Below are positions 24,403 to 32,781 of a DNA stretch of 40,251 nt, in pieces. Position 1 is the stretch's first letter; every line of letters begins with the position of its first letter. The position numbers were made by a program, and so were the translations under genes. The notes beneath the pieces are model-generated. The model saw nothing but the letters and a program-made list of their open reading frames with translations. It searched no databases and was not told the DNA's origin. Source of the stretch: an uncultured Lentisphaeria bacterium (GTDB lineage Bacteria; Verrucomicrobiota; Lentisphaeria; Victivallales; Victivallaceae); assembly GCA_903863035.1 (NCBI GenBank), contig CAIPAT010000418.1, positions 1 to 40,251 on the forward strand, in the 5' to 3' direction.

Positions 24403-25038
24403 ATGGACGAAAATAGCGTAACACTGTTTTTGAATCCCTATCATTTGGGAACTACTGATGCAGCAAATGAACTGATTCAGGACGCATACGGGACTATCGC
24501 CGAAGTAAATAAATCATTGTTGACGGACAACCATATTCAAAGCAAAGACGGCATTATCAGCGTCAGCAATAGTTTATATGCTTCATGGTTTGCGGGATTT
24601 TATAAGAAAAATGAGCCAGCTCAAGCATTTTTATTAAGGTCGTTTATGAATAATATTGATTTAATCCTGAGCATGAAAGCAATAATCTACAGCGACTCAA
24701 GATTATTTATGGCAAAACTGCCGTTTACCAATTTTCTTTGTCTGGGCACACTGCTCAAAGCATGGGAATGTGAGGTGCTTGATTATCCGTGTCCAAAGTG
24801 CAAAGAAACGCTGAAACTCTTAAATATTATATGTCACAGCCTGTTTGACGAAAGTAATATTGCAAAAGGGTACTGTTTCAACTGCCACCGGATAATCCGG
24901 CTGGAAACAGAATCTTTTGACAAGTACGATAAAAAATTCCGCGAAGCAAAAAAACTCTTTCGAATTCCAGGTAATCTTGTAAATGGTTTCACCTTTGAAG
25001 AAGCCATCTCAATTTTAAAATATTTGAACGAACATTGA
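24403..25038 (+). CDS. Zinc-ribbon protein, second tandem paralogue
   Basis: This 211-aa duplicate of the preceding gene shares TLFLNP, LLTDNHIQ, DSRLFMAKLPF, LLKAWE, CPKC (130-133), CFNC (158-161) and the C-terminal FTFEEAISILKYLN. The start at 24403 is chosen because AAAGGAGA lies just upstream; an earlier in-frame ATG at 24361 overlaps the previous gene. Both copies are intact and have diverged in between, so they probably have separate or heteromeric roles. Function unknown. Confidence 0.7.
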   Translation: MDENSVTLFLNPYHLGTTDAANELIQDAYGTIAEVNKSLLTDNHIQSKDGIISVSNSLYASWFAGFYKKNEPAQAFLLRSFMNNIDLILSMKAIIYSDSRLFMAKLPFTNFLCLGTLLKAWECEVLDYPCPKCKETLKLLNIICHSLFDESNIAKGYCFNCHRIIRLETESFDKYDKKFREAKKLFRIPGNLVNGFTFEEAISILKYLNEH

Positions 25039-25087
25039 AGTAAGCAATAAGCACAAGAAGTATTTCATGGATTGTTACCTAAAGCTA

Positions 25088-25116
25088 TTGACATCAATAA
25101 TTTATTATGCTAAAGT
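25088..25116 (+). promoter_or_regulatory. Strong sigma-70-type promoter of the first DUF429 gene
   Basis: TTGACA (25088-25093), a 17-base spacer and TAAAGT (25111-25116) give near-consensus spacing. TGC directly before the -10 supplies an extended -10. There is no WYL-type operator. The DUF429 genes are therefore likely expressed independently of the regulator. The start codon lies 25 bp downstream of the -10, so the leader would be short. Confidence 0.7.
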
Positions 25117-25140
25117 ACCTGATCACAAAGGGAGTTAAAT

Positions 25141-26034
25141 ATGTGTATTAAAGTCATCGGAATTGATCCGGCACCAAGCAAAAAATCAACTGTTTATAGC
25201 GAGGAAGATGGGTTTAAGTCTTTTGATGCTAATGAGCTGAAGAAATATTTGCAAAAGTTGAAAGATTCTGAAGAGTCAGTTTTAATCTGCTGGGATGCCC
25301 CATTAACTGGTCCGCGCAATCCAGACGCCAAGCAAATCCTACCAGGCGATTACACCCAACGTCAAATAGAGTCATTTTTCAAACGGCAGCAAGGCATGAA
25401 GACTCCAACTGGAATATCCGTACTGGGGTATGCCAGTTGCCCTCATTGGGCAATAACTCGCGCTATGCTGGGATTGCCAAGAGTTGGCTGCTATGACCAA
25501 AGGGGAAATTTGCCATTTCAGTTGCTTGCATTAGATTGCGAGAGAAAGGTTTTAGATAAACTTGGTGAAAAATGCGTCGTTGAAGTTCATCCTGCTGTAG
25601 CCTTATGGCTATGGCTAAAGGATATTCAAAATATAAAAGAAGAATTTGAGAAAAATAAATGGATGAAGAAGGAAAAGAACAAAAAAGAAGAAGTAATGGT
25701 CATGGACTGGACTTACAAATATGATGAAAAAAAGCACGAGAAATTGCAAAGAACAAAAATTGAATTCTTTTGTGAAAAACTCAAAGATGTTATTTTAAAT
25801 GACAAAATTAAAAAGTCATTGATTGAAGCCATTAATGAAATAAAAAATCCAAAAATGCTGCCACAAGGCAGCAAATTAGATGACATGTTTGATGCAATGC
25901 TGGCATGGTTACTGGGTAAACAGTGGATTGCTGGGAATGACGCAGTAATATTGCTGGGTAGCAGAGAAGCCGGTTCAATGCTTCTGCCAAATATTGAGGG
26001 ATTACAACAACGCTGGAATAATTTTAATCCTTGA
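25141..26034 (+). CDS. DUF429 protein (RNase H-fold-like), first of two
   Basis: The 297-aa product shows the DUF429 signature: GIDPA with D9, CWDAPLTG with D52, VEVHPAVALWL with E148, and LDDMFDAMLAWLLG with D247/D248/D251. These acidic residues lie on core elements of a ribonuclease H-like fold, so a metal-dependent nuclease is plausible, but no activity is established for the family as far as I know. A lysine/glutamate-rich insertion occupies about 160-210. GGGAG precedes the start. The gene is AT-rich with codon use unlike the ankyrin gene, consistent with separate acquisition. Confidence 0.75.
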   Translation: MCIKVIGIDPAPSKKSTVYSEEDGFKSFDANELKKYLQKLKDSEESVLICWDAPLTGPRNPDAKQILPGDYTQRQIESFFKRQQGMKTPTGISVLGYASCPHWAITRAMLGLPRVGCYDQRGNLPFQLLALDCERKVLDKLGEKCVVEVHPAVALWLWLKDIQNIKEEFEKNKWMKKEKNKKEEVMVMDWTYKYDEKKHEKLQRTKIEFFCEKLKDVILNDKIKKSLIEAINEIKNPKMLPQGSKLDDMFDAMLAWLLGKQWIAGNDAVILLGSREAGSMLLPNIEGLQQRWNNFNP

Positions 26035-26116
26035 AAAGTTGTTGATTGTTGTTGTCTTGCTAGTAAATACGTATATTAAAGTTAAGATTTTAAACCATAA
26101 AATGTGAGGCGAATAT

Positions 26117-26896
26117 ATGCCAGAAAATGCTTTCATAGGAATTGATGTTGCTTTCGCTAAAAAAAAGCTTCTCCCCATATGTGTTTGCGTAATCCGCAAT
26201 AATAGACTTTATCCTTTAGTGTTAAAGGATAATAGTAATTTGCCTCTTTATCCACGCGGGAGAGGTAATAAATTGGCTATTGATACCAGCGTTGTCGAGA
26301 ATTTTGCCGAAGAAGCACTAGCATACATATGCGCGATTGAAAATAAATTTGATATCAAGATCGTCCGAATTGCAATTGATGCACCAAGCGCGTTCAGGCG
26401 TCCAGAAGTTGAGCGGCGAGAAGCAGAAAAAGCAATGGACAGGCTCGGGATTAGTTGTTTCGCCACTCCGAGTAAAGAGGATTTTGATAATATAATCAAA
26501 AAGGTTAAAAACCACTTAGGTAGCGGCGGCTCAGAAAGTATGATCCCTCATGCGAATCAGCTTTGGATGCTTGCAGGGTTTTCGTTGTTCGAGAAATTAA
26601 GAAGCAAATACGAGTGTATTGAGGTGTTTCCACAGGCAATAGTCACTGCCTTGAAATGTTCGAAAGTGCACAAGTCGAAAAAAGATGGACTAACAACACA
26701 GGAAAAGGCGGCATGGAATGCAACTGGATGGACAGAATGCGACACCCCTGAATTGAGATCCGCAGTTTTCGGTTCACCGAATGATAGACTGGATGCATAC
26801 CTTTCAGCATGGATTGCGAGTTTGCCGGAAAAAGAGCGGACTTGTCACGGCAACAAGCTGAGTGATGATGTAATATGGACACAAAAAGCAACATGA
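26117..26896 (+). CDS. DUF429 protein (RNase H-fold-like), second of two
   Basis: The 259-aa product has the same core: GIDVA with D10, IAIDAPSAF with D88, IEVFPQAIVTAL with E169, and NDRLDAYLSAWIASL with D223/D226. Outside these motifs it is very different from its neighbour, so the pair is not a recent duplication. GAGG lies eight bases before the start. The 82-bp gap upstream contains a weak TTGTCT-N16-TATTAA that could serve as its own promoter. Confidence 0.72.
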   Translation: MPENAFIGIDVAFAKKKLLPICVCVIRNNRLYPLVLKDNSNLPLYPRGRGNKLAIDTSVVENFAEEALAYICAIENKFDIKIVRIAIDAPSAFRRPEVERREAEKAMDRLGISCFATPSKEDFDNIIKKVKNHLGSGGSESMIPHANQLWMLAGFSLFEKLRSKYECIEVFPQAIVTALKCSKVHKSKKDGLTTQEKAAWNATGWTECDTPELRSAVFGSPNDRLDAYLSAWIASLPEKERTCHGNKLSDDVIWTQKAT

Positions 26897-26966
26897 AATT
26901 ACGTCAATTTTGATGTACATGCTTTATGGGAACATTATTTATCTCTGAAACAACAATAAATGTTAA

Positions 26967-27395
26967 ATGAGAGAATATGGTACTAAAATGAAAGACGGCT
27001 ACTGGGGCAATTACCTGACTGGAGATATTTTTCTGATTGACGAACACGAAATGTGGATCCGGCGGGAGAGCAATGCCGACAAACTCGGCATTTCGCAGGC
27101 AGTGCAGAAGAAATTTAAGCAGTTTGCCGTCAAGGAAGACCGCGACCGTTTGCTGCCGTTTATTTTTGCCAACGCGCCGGTGATGCGGTTTCGTGGGCAC
27201 GGCTCTTATGTTACGATGGAGTTTAATTGCGCCGACTGGACCAAACCGCTGGAACTGGTACACAAATGGTGCAAAGCCAATGCCGGACCATTGTCCGGAC
27301 TGAATATTGTCAACTTTGCCGCCAATGAAGCAATTGAAACCACCTGGGAAAACTTTGAACGCGATAAACAGCGGCGCGTTAAGTTTCCAAGTTAA
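26967..27395 (+). CDS. Conserved hypothetical protein, about 142 aa
   Basis: The protein has a compact, conserved-looking sequence: DGYWGNYLTGDIFLIDEHEMWIRRESNADKLG, then APVMRFRGHGSYVTMEF, AGPLSGLNIVNFAANEA. I have seen similar small proteins annotated only as hypothetical in other bacteria; no function is known to me. Neither possible start (26967 or 26988) has a good ribosome binding site, and 26988 (MKDGYWGN) fits the conserved core better. It closes the island and converges with the next minus-strand gene; the 114-bp gap shows no clear terminator. Confidence 0.65.
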   Translation: MREYGTKMKDGYWGNYLTGDIFLIDEHEMWIRRESNADKLGISQAVQKKFKQFAVKEDRDRLLPFIFANAPVMRFRGHGSYVTMEFNCADWTKPLELVHKWCKANAGPLSGLNIVNFAANEAIETTWENFERDKQRRVKFPS

Positions 27396-27509
27396 AAATT
27401 ACTGTTTTACTATAATTTCTCATAAAATCATGGCCGAATTTATTTTTCCGGCTTTGCGCTGCTTGAATATCGGCAACATTATGCCGCTCGGCAGGAGCTT
27501 TTAGAACTC

Positions 27510-28160
27510 TTAAGATATTGTCCAAGCCCATTTATTTCCGTTGAAGGCAATCTCAATACAGTCGCCACGTAAAAGCGGGCCGACGCCTTCGGGAGTACCG
27601 GTAAAAATCAAGTCTCCCGGCAGCAGTTTCCAGTATCTGGAGATTTCCACCATCAAACGCGGAATCGGGAAAAGCATATTCCCGGTATTGCCGGACTGCC
27701 GTATGCCTCCATTCACCGCGCAGGAAAAACGCAAATCGTCCAGGTGCCGGTCAGGAGTAAAGGGCAAAAATTCTCCGAGCGGAGCACTGCAATCAAACGC
27801 CTTGGACTTTTCCCAGGACAGGCCCTGCTTCCGCAAATCATCCTGCACGTCGCGCATCGTCAAATCCAGTCCGGCAGTAAGTCCGGCAATATAATTCAGC
27901 GCGTCAGTTTCGGATTCCGGTTTGCCGGCTTTACCGATAAGCACGACGATTTCGACTTCGTGATGCAGTACACTGCCGAATGAAGGAAATGGTATTTCGC
28001 GCTGCAAATGCGACACCAGCGCGGTCGGCGGTTTGCAGAAAATCACCGGTTCATCCGGAATATCGTTCTTCAGTTCTTTCGCGTGCGCCGCGTAATTCCT
28101 GCCGATGCAGAATACCCGTCCGGCCGCCAAAGATTTACCGCCGACATTTATCTCCATCAT
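27510..28160 (-). CDS. Fumarylacetoacetate hydrolase-family protein
   Basis: This 216-aa FAH-fold enzyme is similar in length to FAHD1/YcgM. CIGRNYAAHAKEL (18-30), HHEVEIVVLIG with metal ligands E68 and E70, GLDLTMRD with D99, and the C-terminal FTGTPEGVGPL are diagnostic. The family cleaves or decarboxylates beta-keto acids such as acylpyruvates and oxaloacetate with Mg or Mn. Two ATG codons are adjacent at the start; AAAGGA just upstream could serve either. Its upstream neighbour on the same strand ends nine bases away, so the two are probably cotranscribed with an SGNH hydrolase. Confidence 0.9.
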   Translation of the reverse strand: MMEINVGGKSLAAGRVFCIGRNYAAHAKELKNDIPDEPVIFCKPPTALVSHLQREIPFPSFGSVLHHEVEIVVLIGKAGKPESETDALNYIAGLTAGLDLTMRDVQDDLRKQGLSWEKSKAFDCSAPLGEFLPFTPDRHLDDLRFSCAVNGGIRQSGNTGNMLFPIPRLMVEISRYWKLLPGDLIFTGTPEGVGPLLRGDCIEIAFNGNKWAWTIS

Positions 28161-28168
28161 CCATTCCT

Positions 28169-29299
28169 TTATTTTTTCTTGAAGAGGATTTCCCTGATTA
28201 CCGGTTCAATACCGTCGGCCATGCGAAAAAATCCCAGATCGGTCGGATGGCAGTTATCAACCGTGCATTCCCAATAATCTTTGCCCAGCAATTTAGAACC
28301 ATCCAGAAAATAGATGTTTTTATCGCCGGCCTTCTGAAGCTTTTTAACCAGTTTCTGCTGCAGTTCTTTGCATTGTTCGCGGAATTTTTTCCGGTCGCTC
28401 TTATTATCCGGCTCGCGGTCCAGGGCTTCCTGTCCATAGCGGTTCTTGGAGATTACCAGAATCGGCGTTTTCTTGTGCGCTGAACGCAGAATTGCAATAA
28501 ATTCAGGCAGTGTTTTTTTAAGAAGCTCATAGCTGACACAATTGGCTTCATAATCGAGCACCAGCATTGCCGGTTTTTCAATCAGCGAAATATTGCCGGC
28601 CACATCCGGTTCGCCTTTGCCGTTGCCGGAAAAACCAAGATTGATAAAAGGCACGTTCAAACGGCGGCTCAGAATATTCGTGCAGCATGAACCGGGACGC
28701 GACGCGCAGCCGCCCTGGGTAATTGATGTACCGTAAACCACTACCGGCTTTTTCTTCAGGTATGCGGGGGGCTCTTCGAGCTTTGCGTCATCCTGCAAGC
28801 CGATCATCACTTCATTTACGCCTTTATACAGCGGGAAATTGATCGTAAAATTGCGCAGTTTGCGGACATCGCAATTAAAAAGATCATAAGTAAATTCGGT
28901 TGCGCCGCAAGGGAAACGGGTAACAGAATAAAAGGTCTCTTTGCCGGGTTCGCCGACATACAGATCGAACCCGCTCATGCCGGTCTGCGCCATATGGTCC
29001 ATAGCCCCGGCATCGCGCAATCTGGCTCTAATACTGATTTTGCCGCTGTCGGTGCGGAACTTGATCTGTCCCCCGGCAGTACACCAGGAAAGGCTTTCCA
29101 CTCCTTCAGACAGCGGGAACGGCGGTTTTACCGGAAAACGGCGATAAACCTTGTCTTGATCAAACCAGTAGAATCCGGCCAGTTTAAACGGTTTTTCATA
29201 CGGCAGGTGCCATACCAGACCATTTTCATCGGCTTTCTTTATTGCCATATTCTTATCGAATTTGCTGATATCCAGCGCTTTATTACTTTTCTTAACCAT
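28169..29299 (-). CDS. SGNH-fold hydrolase with N-terminal beta domain
   Basis: The 376-aa product has an N-terminal SGNH_hydro_N-type beta-sandwich (about 30-180) followed by a GDSL-like domain. YGTSITQGG holds the nucleophile S192, LGFSGNG (221-227) the oxyanion Gly/Asn, and VDNCHPTDLGF (347-357) the Asp-His pair D348/H351. No signal peptide is visible, so it appears cytosolic. Such enzymes deacetylate or de-esterify sugars; the substrate is unknown. AGGAG lies about nine bases upstream of the start. Confidence 0.85.
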   Translation of the reverse strand: MVKKSNKALDISKFDKNMAIKKADENGLVWHLPYEKPFKLAGFYWFDQDKVYRRFPVKPPFPLSEGVESLSWCTAGGQIKFRTDSGKISIRARLRDAGAMDHMAQTGMSGFDLYVGEPGKETFYSVTRFPCGATEFTYDLFNCDVRKLRNFTINFPLYKGVNEVMIGLQDDAKLEEPPAYLKKKPVVVYGTSITQGGCASRPGSCCTNILSRRLNVPFINLGFSGNGKGEPDVAGNISLIEKPAMLVLDYEANCVSYELLKKTLPEFIAILRSAHKKTPILVISKNRYGQEALDREPDNKSDRKKFREQCKELQQKLVKKLQKAGDKNIYFLDGSKLLGKDYWECTVDNCHPTDLGFFRMADGIEPVIREILFKKK

Positions 29300-29424
29300 C
29301 GCTAAAAACTCCTGAAAAATTTCTTGTTAAAACAGCAATTACAAGTAAATTAACATTGAGTGTGCTTTATGCAATTTTTTAGAAATCAATTTTACCTTAA
29401 AAAAGCACATCTTCCAGGATTATC

Positions 29425-29997
29425 ATGATTATAAAAAGTATATGCGTCTACTGCGGCTCCAGCAAAGGGGCATCGCCTGATTATCTCGATGCCGCAGTCA
29501 AACTGGGCCAACTTCTTGCAGACAAAGATATCGAGCTGATTTATGGCGGAGCCTCGGTAGGCGTCATGGGCAGGCTGGCGGACACGGTGCTGAAACACGG
29601 CGGCAGAGTCATCGGGATCATCCCCGAACATCTCAGCCGTCGAGTTGCACATTCCGGCCTGACCGAAATCCGCATAGTGGACTCCATGCATACCAGAAAA
29701 GCGATGATGATCGAAATGGCAGACGCAATGATCGCCCTCCCCGGCGGACTCGGCACATTCGAGGAAATACTCGAGGCTGCGGCCTGGCGGCAGCTCGGTC
29801 TTCACGCCAAGCCGTGCGGACTGCTGAACATCAGAAATTACTACAACGGGCTGCTTGAATTCCTGGACAACGCGGTGAAAGAACATTTTGTCAAACCGGA
29901 GCACCGGGCAATATTACAGGTGGCGGACAATCCGGAAACACTGCTGGGAATGCTGGAAAATTTCGAACTTGGCAACGTAGAGAAATGGCTGGACTGA
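29425..29997 (+). CDS. LOG-family nucleotide phosphoribohydrolase (TIGR00730)
   Basis: The 190-aa Rossmann-like protein has the LOG signature: VYCGSS (8-13), YGGASVGVMG (40-49), MHTRK (88-92) and PGGLGTFEE (106-114). Members release the base from nucleoside monophosphates such as AMP or cytokinin ribotides. It is the first gene of a tight plus-strand cluster, with only four bases before the HD gene. Assignment to the family is secure; substrate is not. Confidence 0.92.
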   Translation: MIIKSICVYCGSSKGASPDYLDAAVKLGQLLADKDIELIYGGASVGVMGRLADTVLKHGGRVIGIIPEHLSRRVAHSGLTEIRIVDSMHTRKAMMIEMADAMIALPGGLGTFEEILEAAAWRQLGLHAKPCGLLNIRNYYNGLLEFLDNAVKEHFVKPEHRAILQVADNPETLLGMLENFELGNVEKWLD

Positions 29998-30001
29998 AAT
30001 C

Positions 30002-30655
30002 ATGGATGACATAACTTTCGCCCGGAAATTTGAAGAGGTCGCCGCATTGGTCAAAGCTCATCTGGAAACCGCTCCCGGCTGCCATGACTTCGATCATACC
30101 ATGCGGGTATTCCGCAACGCCGAAATGCTGCTGAAAAAAGAAATAAATGCTGATGTCAGGACGGTGAAACTGGCGGCAATCCTCCACGATATCGCCCGCC
30201 CCGGAGAAATGGCGTCGAAAGGAACCAGCTGCCATGCCGAACAGGGCGCAGTAGAGGCCGCCGCCATCCTGCAAGACGCCGGATTCGATGAAGAACTTAT
30301 ACAAAAAGTCAGCGGCTGTGTGCAGAAGCACCGCTACCGCGGACGTTTTCAGCCGGAAACGCTGGAAGAGAAAATCATTTATGATGCCGACAAACTGGAC
30401 TCTATCGGCGCGATCGGCATTGGTCGCGCATTTCATTTTGCCGGACGGGAAAACGCCAGGCTGCACAACACCGAACAGGAAGCGGTCAATTCCGCAGCCT
30501 ACAGCCGGGAAGATTCCGCCTACCGCGAATATCTGGTAAAATTACAACACGTGGAAGAAAAAATGCTGACGGAGGCAGGGCGGAGCATCGCACATGAACG
30601 CTCAAAATTCATGCATCGCTTCTTTGAACAGTTAAATCATGAAATATACGGTTAA
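30002..30655 (+). CDS. HD-domain phosphohydrolase
   Basis: The 217-aa protein has the HD metal-site pattern: H32 in FDHTMRV, H62-D63 in ILHDIAR, and a later Asp in YDADKLDSIGAIG (D128 or D130). YDADKLDSIGAIGIGRAFHFAG is typical of the YedJ-like subfamily. The family hydrolyses phosphate esters, often nucleotides. It starts four bases after the LOG gene, which suggests a shared nucleotide-salvage or clean-up role. Confidence 0.88.
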   Translation: MDDITFARKFEEVAALVKAHLETAPGCHDFDHTMRVFRNAEMLLKKEINADVRTVKLAAILHDIARPGEMASKGTSCHAEQGAVEAAAILQDAGFDEELIQKVSGCVQKHRYRGRFQPETLEEKIIYDADKLDSIGAIGIGRAFHFAGRENARLHNTEQEAVNSAAYSREDSAYREYLVKLQHVEEKMLTEAGRSIAHERSKFMHRFFEQLNHEIYG

Positions 30656-30672
30656 CCTCATAGATTTTAATC

Positions 30673-31476
30673 ATGGCAAATTTAAAAACACTTGATGAAC
30701 ATCGCGAATATCTTTACCAGACGGTAAAGTTACAATTGTTTTTCCTGAGAAACTGGCTGCGCGAACATCCTGACGAGACGTTGTCCGCTGTACTGCGCAA
30801 CCGGATTGATATTTACCGCAAAACGTCAATCAATAAGGATCTGCTTAATCCTGCGGAGGCAAAGTTCGAATGCCCCGAATGGCTGGAACTTGAACACCGT
30901 CTGGAAAGCGTTTATGAACAGTATAAAGATGATGCGCCGGCGTTTGAAGATGCCGCATTCGCAGTATGCAAAAATACCATTGATGAACGGGTGGAAAAAG
31001 ATTATAATGACAAAAGCAGAACTGCCGGCTACCAGTGCGGCAGCCTCCGCTACAACGAACATGAAGACGGTTTGAAACATGAGACTATCTCTTTTCACAT
31101 TGCCAACGCGCTTCAACCGGAGTCATTTTTTGCTGATCCGCAATATCTGCCGCAATGTTTCCTGGAACTGATGCGGCAAACCGCGGAAAAATACGGATCG
31201 ACCCGGCTCTACACCGGTACATGGCTGAACTCTCTGCCGCGCTGGCTGGAGCTTTTTCCGCAGGAGTGGCAGGACAATCTCAGTCTGGAAAACACCGATG
31301 TCCAGTGGCACTACGGCTTCTGGGGGCAGTTCATCACCGCTCGCGGAACATTTAATTACAAATACGGCGAAATCATGCGGCAAACCGGCAAAATGCCGTT
31401 CTACCCCAAAACATCTTCCTGCTCCTTTGAAACACTGAAAAAACATCTAAAGGAAAAATACAACGTCAGCGATTAG
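30673..31476 (+). CDS. Hypothetical protein, 267 aa
   Basis: This soluble protein has no recognisable domain. A helical N-terminal half (YLYQTVKLQLFFLRNWLREHPDETL, then LEHRLESVYEQY) precedes a C-terminal part with conserved-looking aromatic motifs: YTGTWLNSLPRWLELFPQEW, VQWHYGFWGQFITARGTFN and IMRQTGKMPFYP. It lies 17 bp after the HD gene and 27 bp before the MFS gene, so it is probably part of the same operon. Function unknown. Confidence 0.75.
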   Translation: MANLKTLDEHREYLYQTVKLQLFFLRNWLREHPDETLSAVLRNRIDIYRKTSINKDLLNPAEAKFECPEWLELEHRLESVYEQYKDDAPAFEDAAFAVCKNTIDERVEKDYNDKSRTAGYQCGSLRYNEHEDGLKHETISFHIANALQPESFFADPQYLPQCFLELMRQTAEKYGSTRLYTGTWLNSLPRWLELFPQEWQDNLSLENTDVQWHYGFWGQFITARGTFNYKYGEIMRQTGKMPFYPKTSSCSFETLKKHLKEKYNVSD

Positions 31477-31503
31477 CATGACGGCGTTTATACGGTTTAA
31501 ATC

Positions 31504-32694
31504 ATGAACTGGCAAAAAAATCTGTTCTGGGTCTGGATGGCGCAGTTTCTGTCGCTGGCAGGATTCAATTCTGTTCTGCCGTTCATTCCCTTTTACATCG
31601 AAAAACTCGGTGTAACCGATCACCAGATGCAGAAATTTTATGTCGCCGCCTTCGCGACCATCGGCAATATCAGCTTCTGCCTGTTCTCGCCGCTGTGGGG
31701 CATGCTCGCAGATAAATACGGCAGGCGGCTGATGATGCTCCGCGCCAATATCGGTTCCGCTGTCATTCTGCCGCTGATGGCGTTCGCCCCCGGCATCATC
31801 TGGCTGCTGATACTTCGTTTCGCGGCAGGAGCGTTCGCCGGTACTATCACCGCCGCCCAAACCCTGATTTCCGGTAATACCCCGATGGAAAGACGCGGTT
31901 TCGCCATCGGCACCATCATGTCCGCCATGTACTCCGGAGCTGTATTAGGTGCATTTTGCGGGGGGATTATCGCCGATAAATTCGGTTTTACCACGCTGTT
32001 CATGACATGCGGCTTTCTGCAATTGCTGGCTGCGCTGATCGTATACTTTTTAGTTGAAGAAAAATTCGAGCAGCCGGAAGCGAACAGTAACACGGCGGAG
32101 GAAAATATTAAACAGAAGCGCAGTCTTTTCGCATTGGCATGGCCGGTACTGGCACTGCTGCTGATCGTGGCAATCGCCCGTCAGTTCGACGCGCCGTTCA
32201 TGCCGATGCTGGTGGAGAAAATAAGCGGCCATGAAGGCGCTGTCGCCGCCACCGGTTTGATCGCCGGACTGTCGGCAGTGGCCGGCATATTCTCCGGCGC
32301 GGCGCTGGGCTGGCTGGCGGACCGGCTGTCGCCGCAGCGGGTCGCTATCATCTGCGCACTGTTCGCCGGACTGCTGATGCTGCCGCAAGGCCTGACCGGC
32401 AGTCTGCTTGTTCTCGGCTTCTGCCGCTTCGGCAATACGTTTTTCGCAGGCGGACTCGACCCGCTGCTGCAAGTATGGCTGGCCAAAACCACGCCGGACG
32501 CCAAACGCGGCGGCGTTTTCGGCTGGGCCGCCAGCGCCCGTTCCGGCGGATGGGTAATCGGTTCCATTCTCAGCGGCATAGTGGCGGTATCGCTGGATGT
32601 CCGCTGGGTATTCATTATCACCGCCATTCCATTCCTGCTGCTGATTCCGCTCATCTATTTCGTCGCCAAAAAACACTGGAAGCAAACCGCCTGA
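31504..32694 (+). CDS. MFS exporter, DHA1 drug-efflux type
   Basis: This 396-aa polytopic membrane protein has about twelve hydrophobic segments in two six-helix halves separated by a charged loop (about 185-205). Motif A GMLADKYGRR (66-75) follows helix 2, and a second copy, GWLADRLSPQR, appears after helix 8. Length and motifs fit proton-driven multidrug or metabolite efflux. It is the fourth gene of the LOG-HD cluster. The substrate is unknown. Confidence 0.88.
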   Translation: MNWQKNLFWVWMAQFLSLAGFNSVLPFIPFYIEKLGVTDHQMQKFYVAAFATIGNISFCLFSPLWGMLADKYGRRLMMLRANIGSAVILPLMAFAPGIIWLLILRFAAGAFAGTITAAQTLISGNTPMERRGFAIGTIMSAMYSGAVLGAFCGGIIADKFGFTTLFMTCGFLQLLAALIVYFLVEEKFEQPEANSNTAEENIKQKRSLFALAWPVLALLLIVAIARQFDAPFMPMLVEKISGHEGAVAATGLIAGLSAVAGIFSGAALGWLADRLSPQRVAIICALFAGLLMLPQGLTGSLLVLGFCRFGNTFFAGGLDPLLQVWLAKTTPDAKRGGVFGWAASARSGGWVIGSILSGIVAVSLDVRWVFIITAIPFLLLIPLIYFVAKKHWKQTA

Positions 32695-32781
32695 CGCGGC
32701 ATGCTCCCGGGATGGCAATTTGCATGAACCGGAAAAACGGGCTATGTTTAATCGAACACAGCTTAACAAAACAGGCCTGAC

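Noticed and set aside
32050..32769. 239-codon minus-strand open frame over the MFS gene
   Set aside because: Gln/Arg/Ala-rich antisense translation of a GC-rich membrane protein gene, a common artefact.
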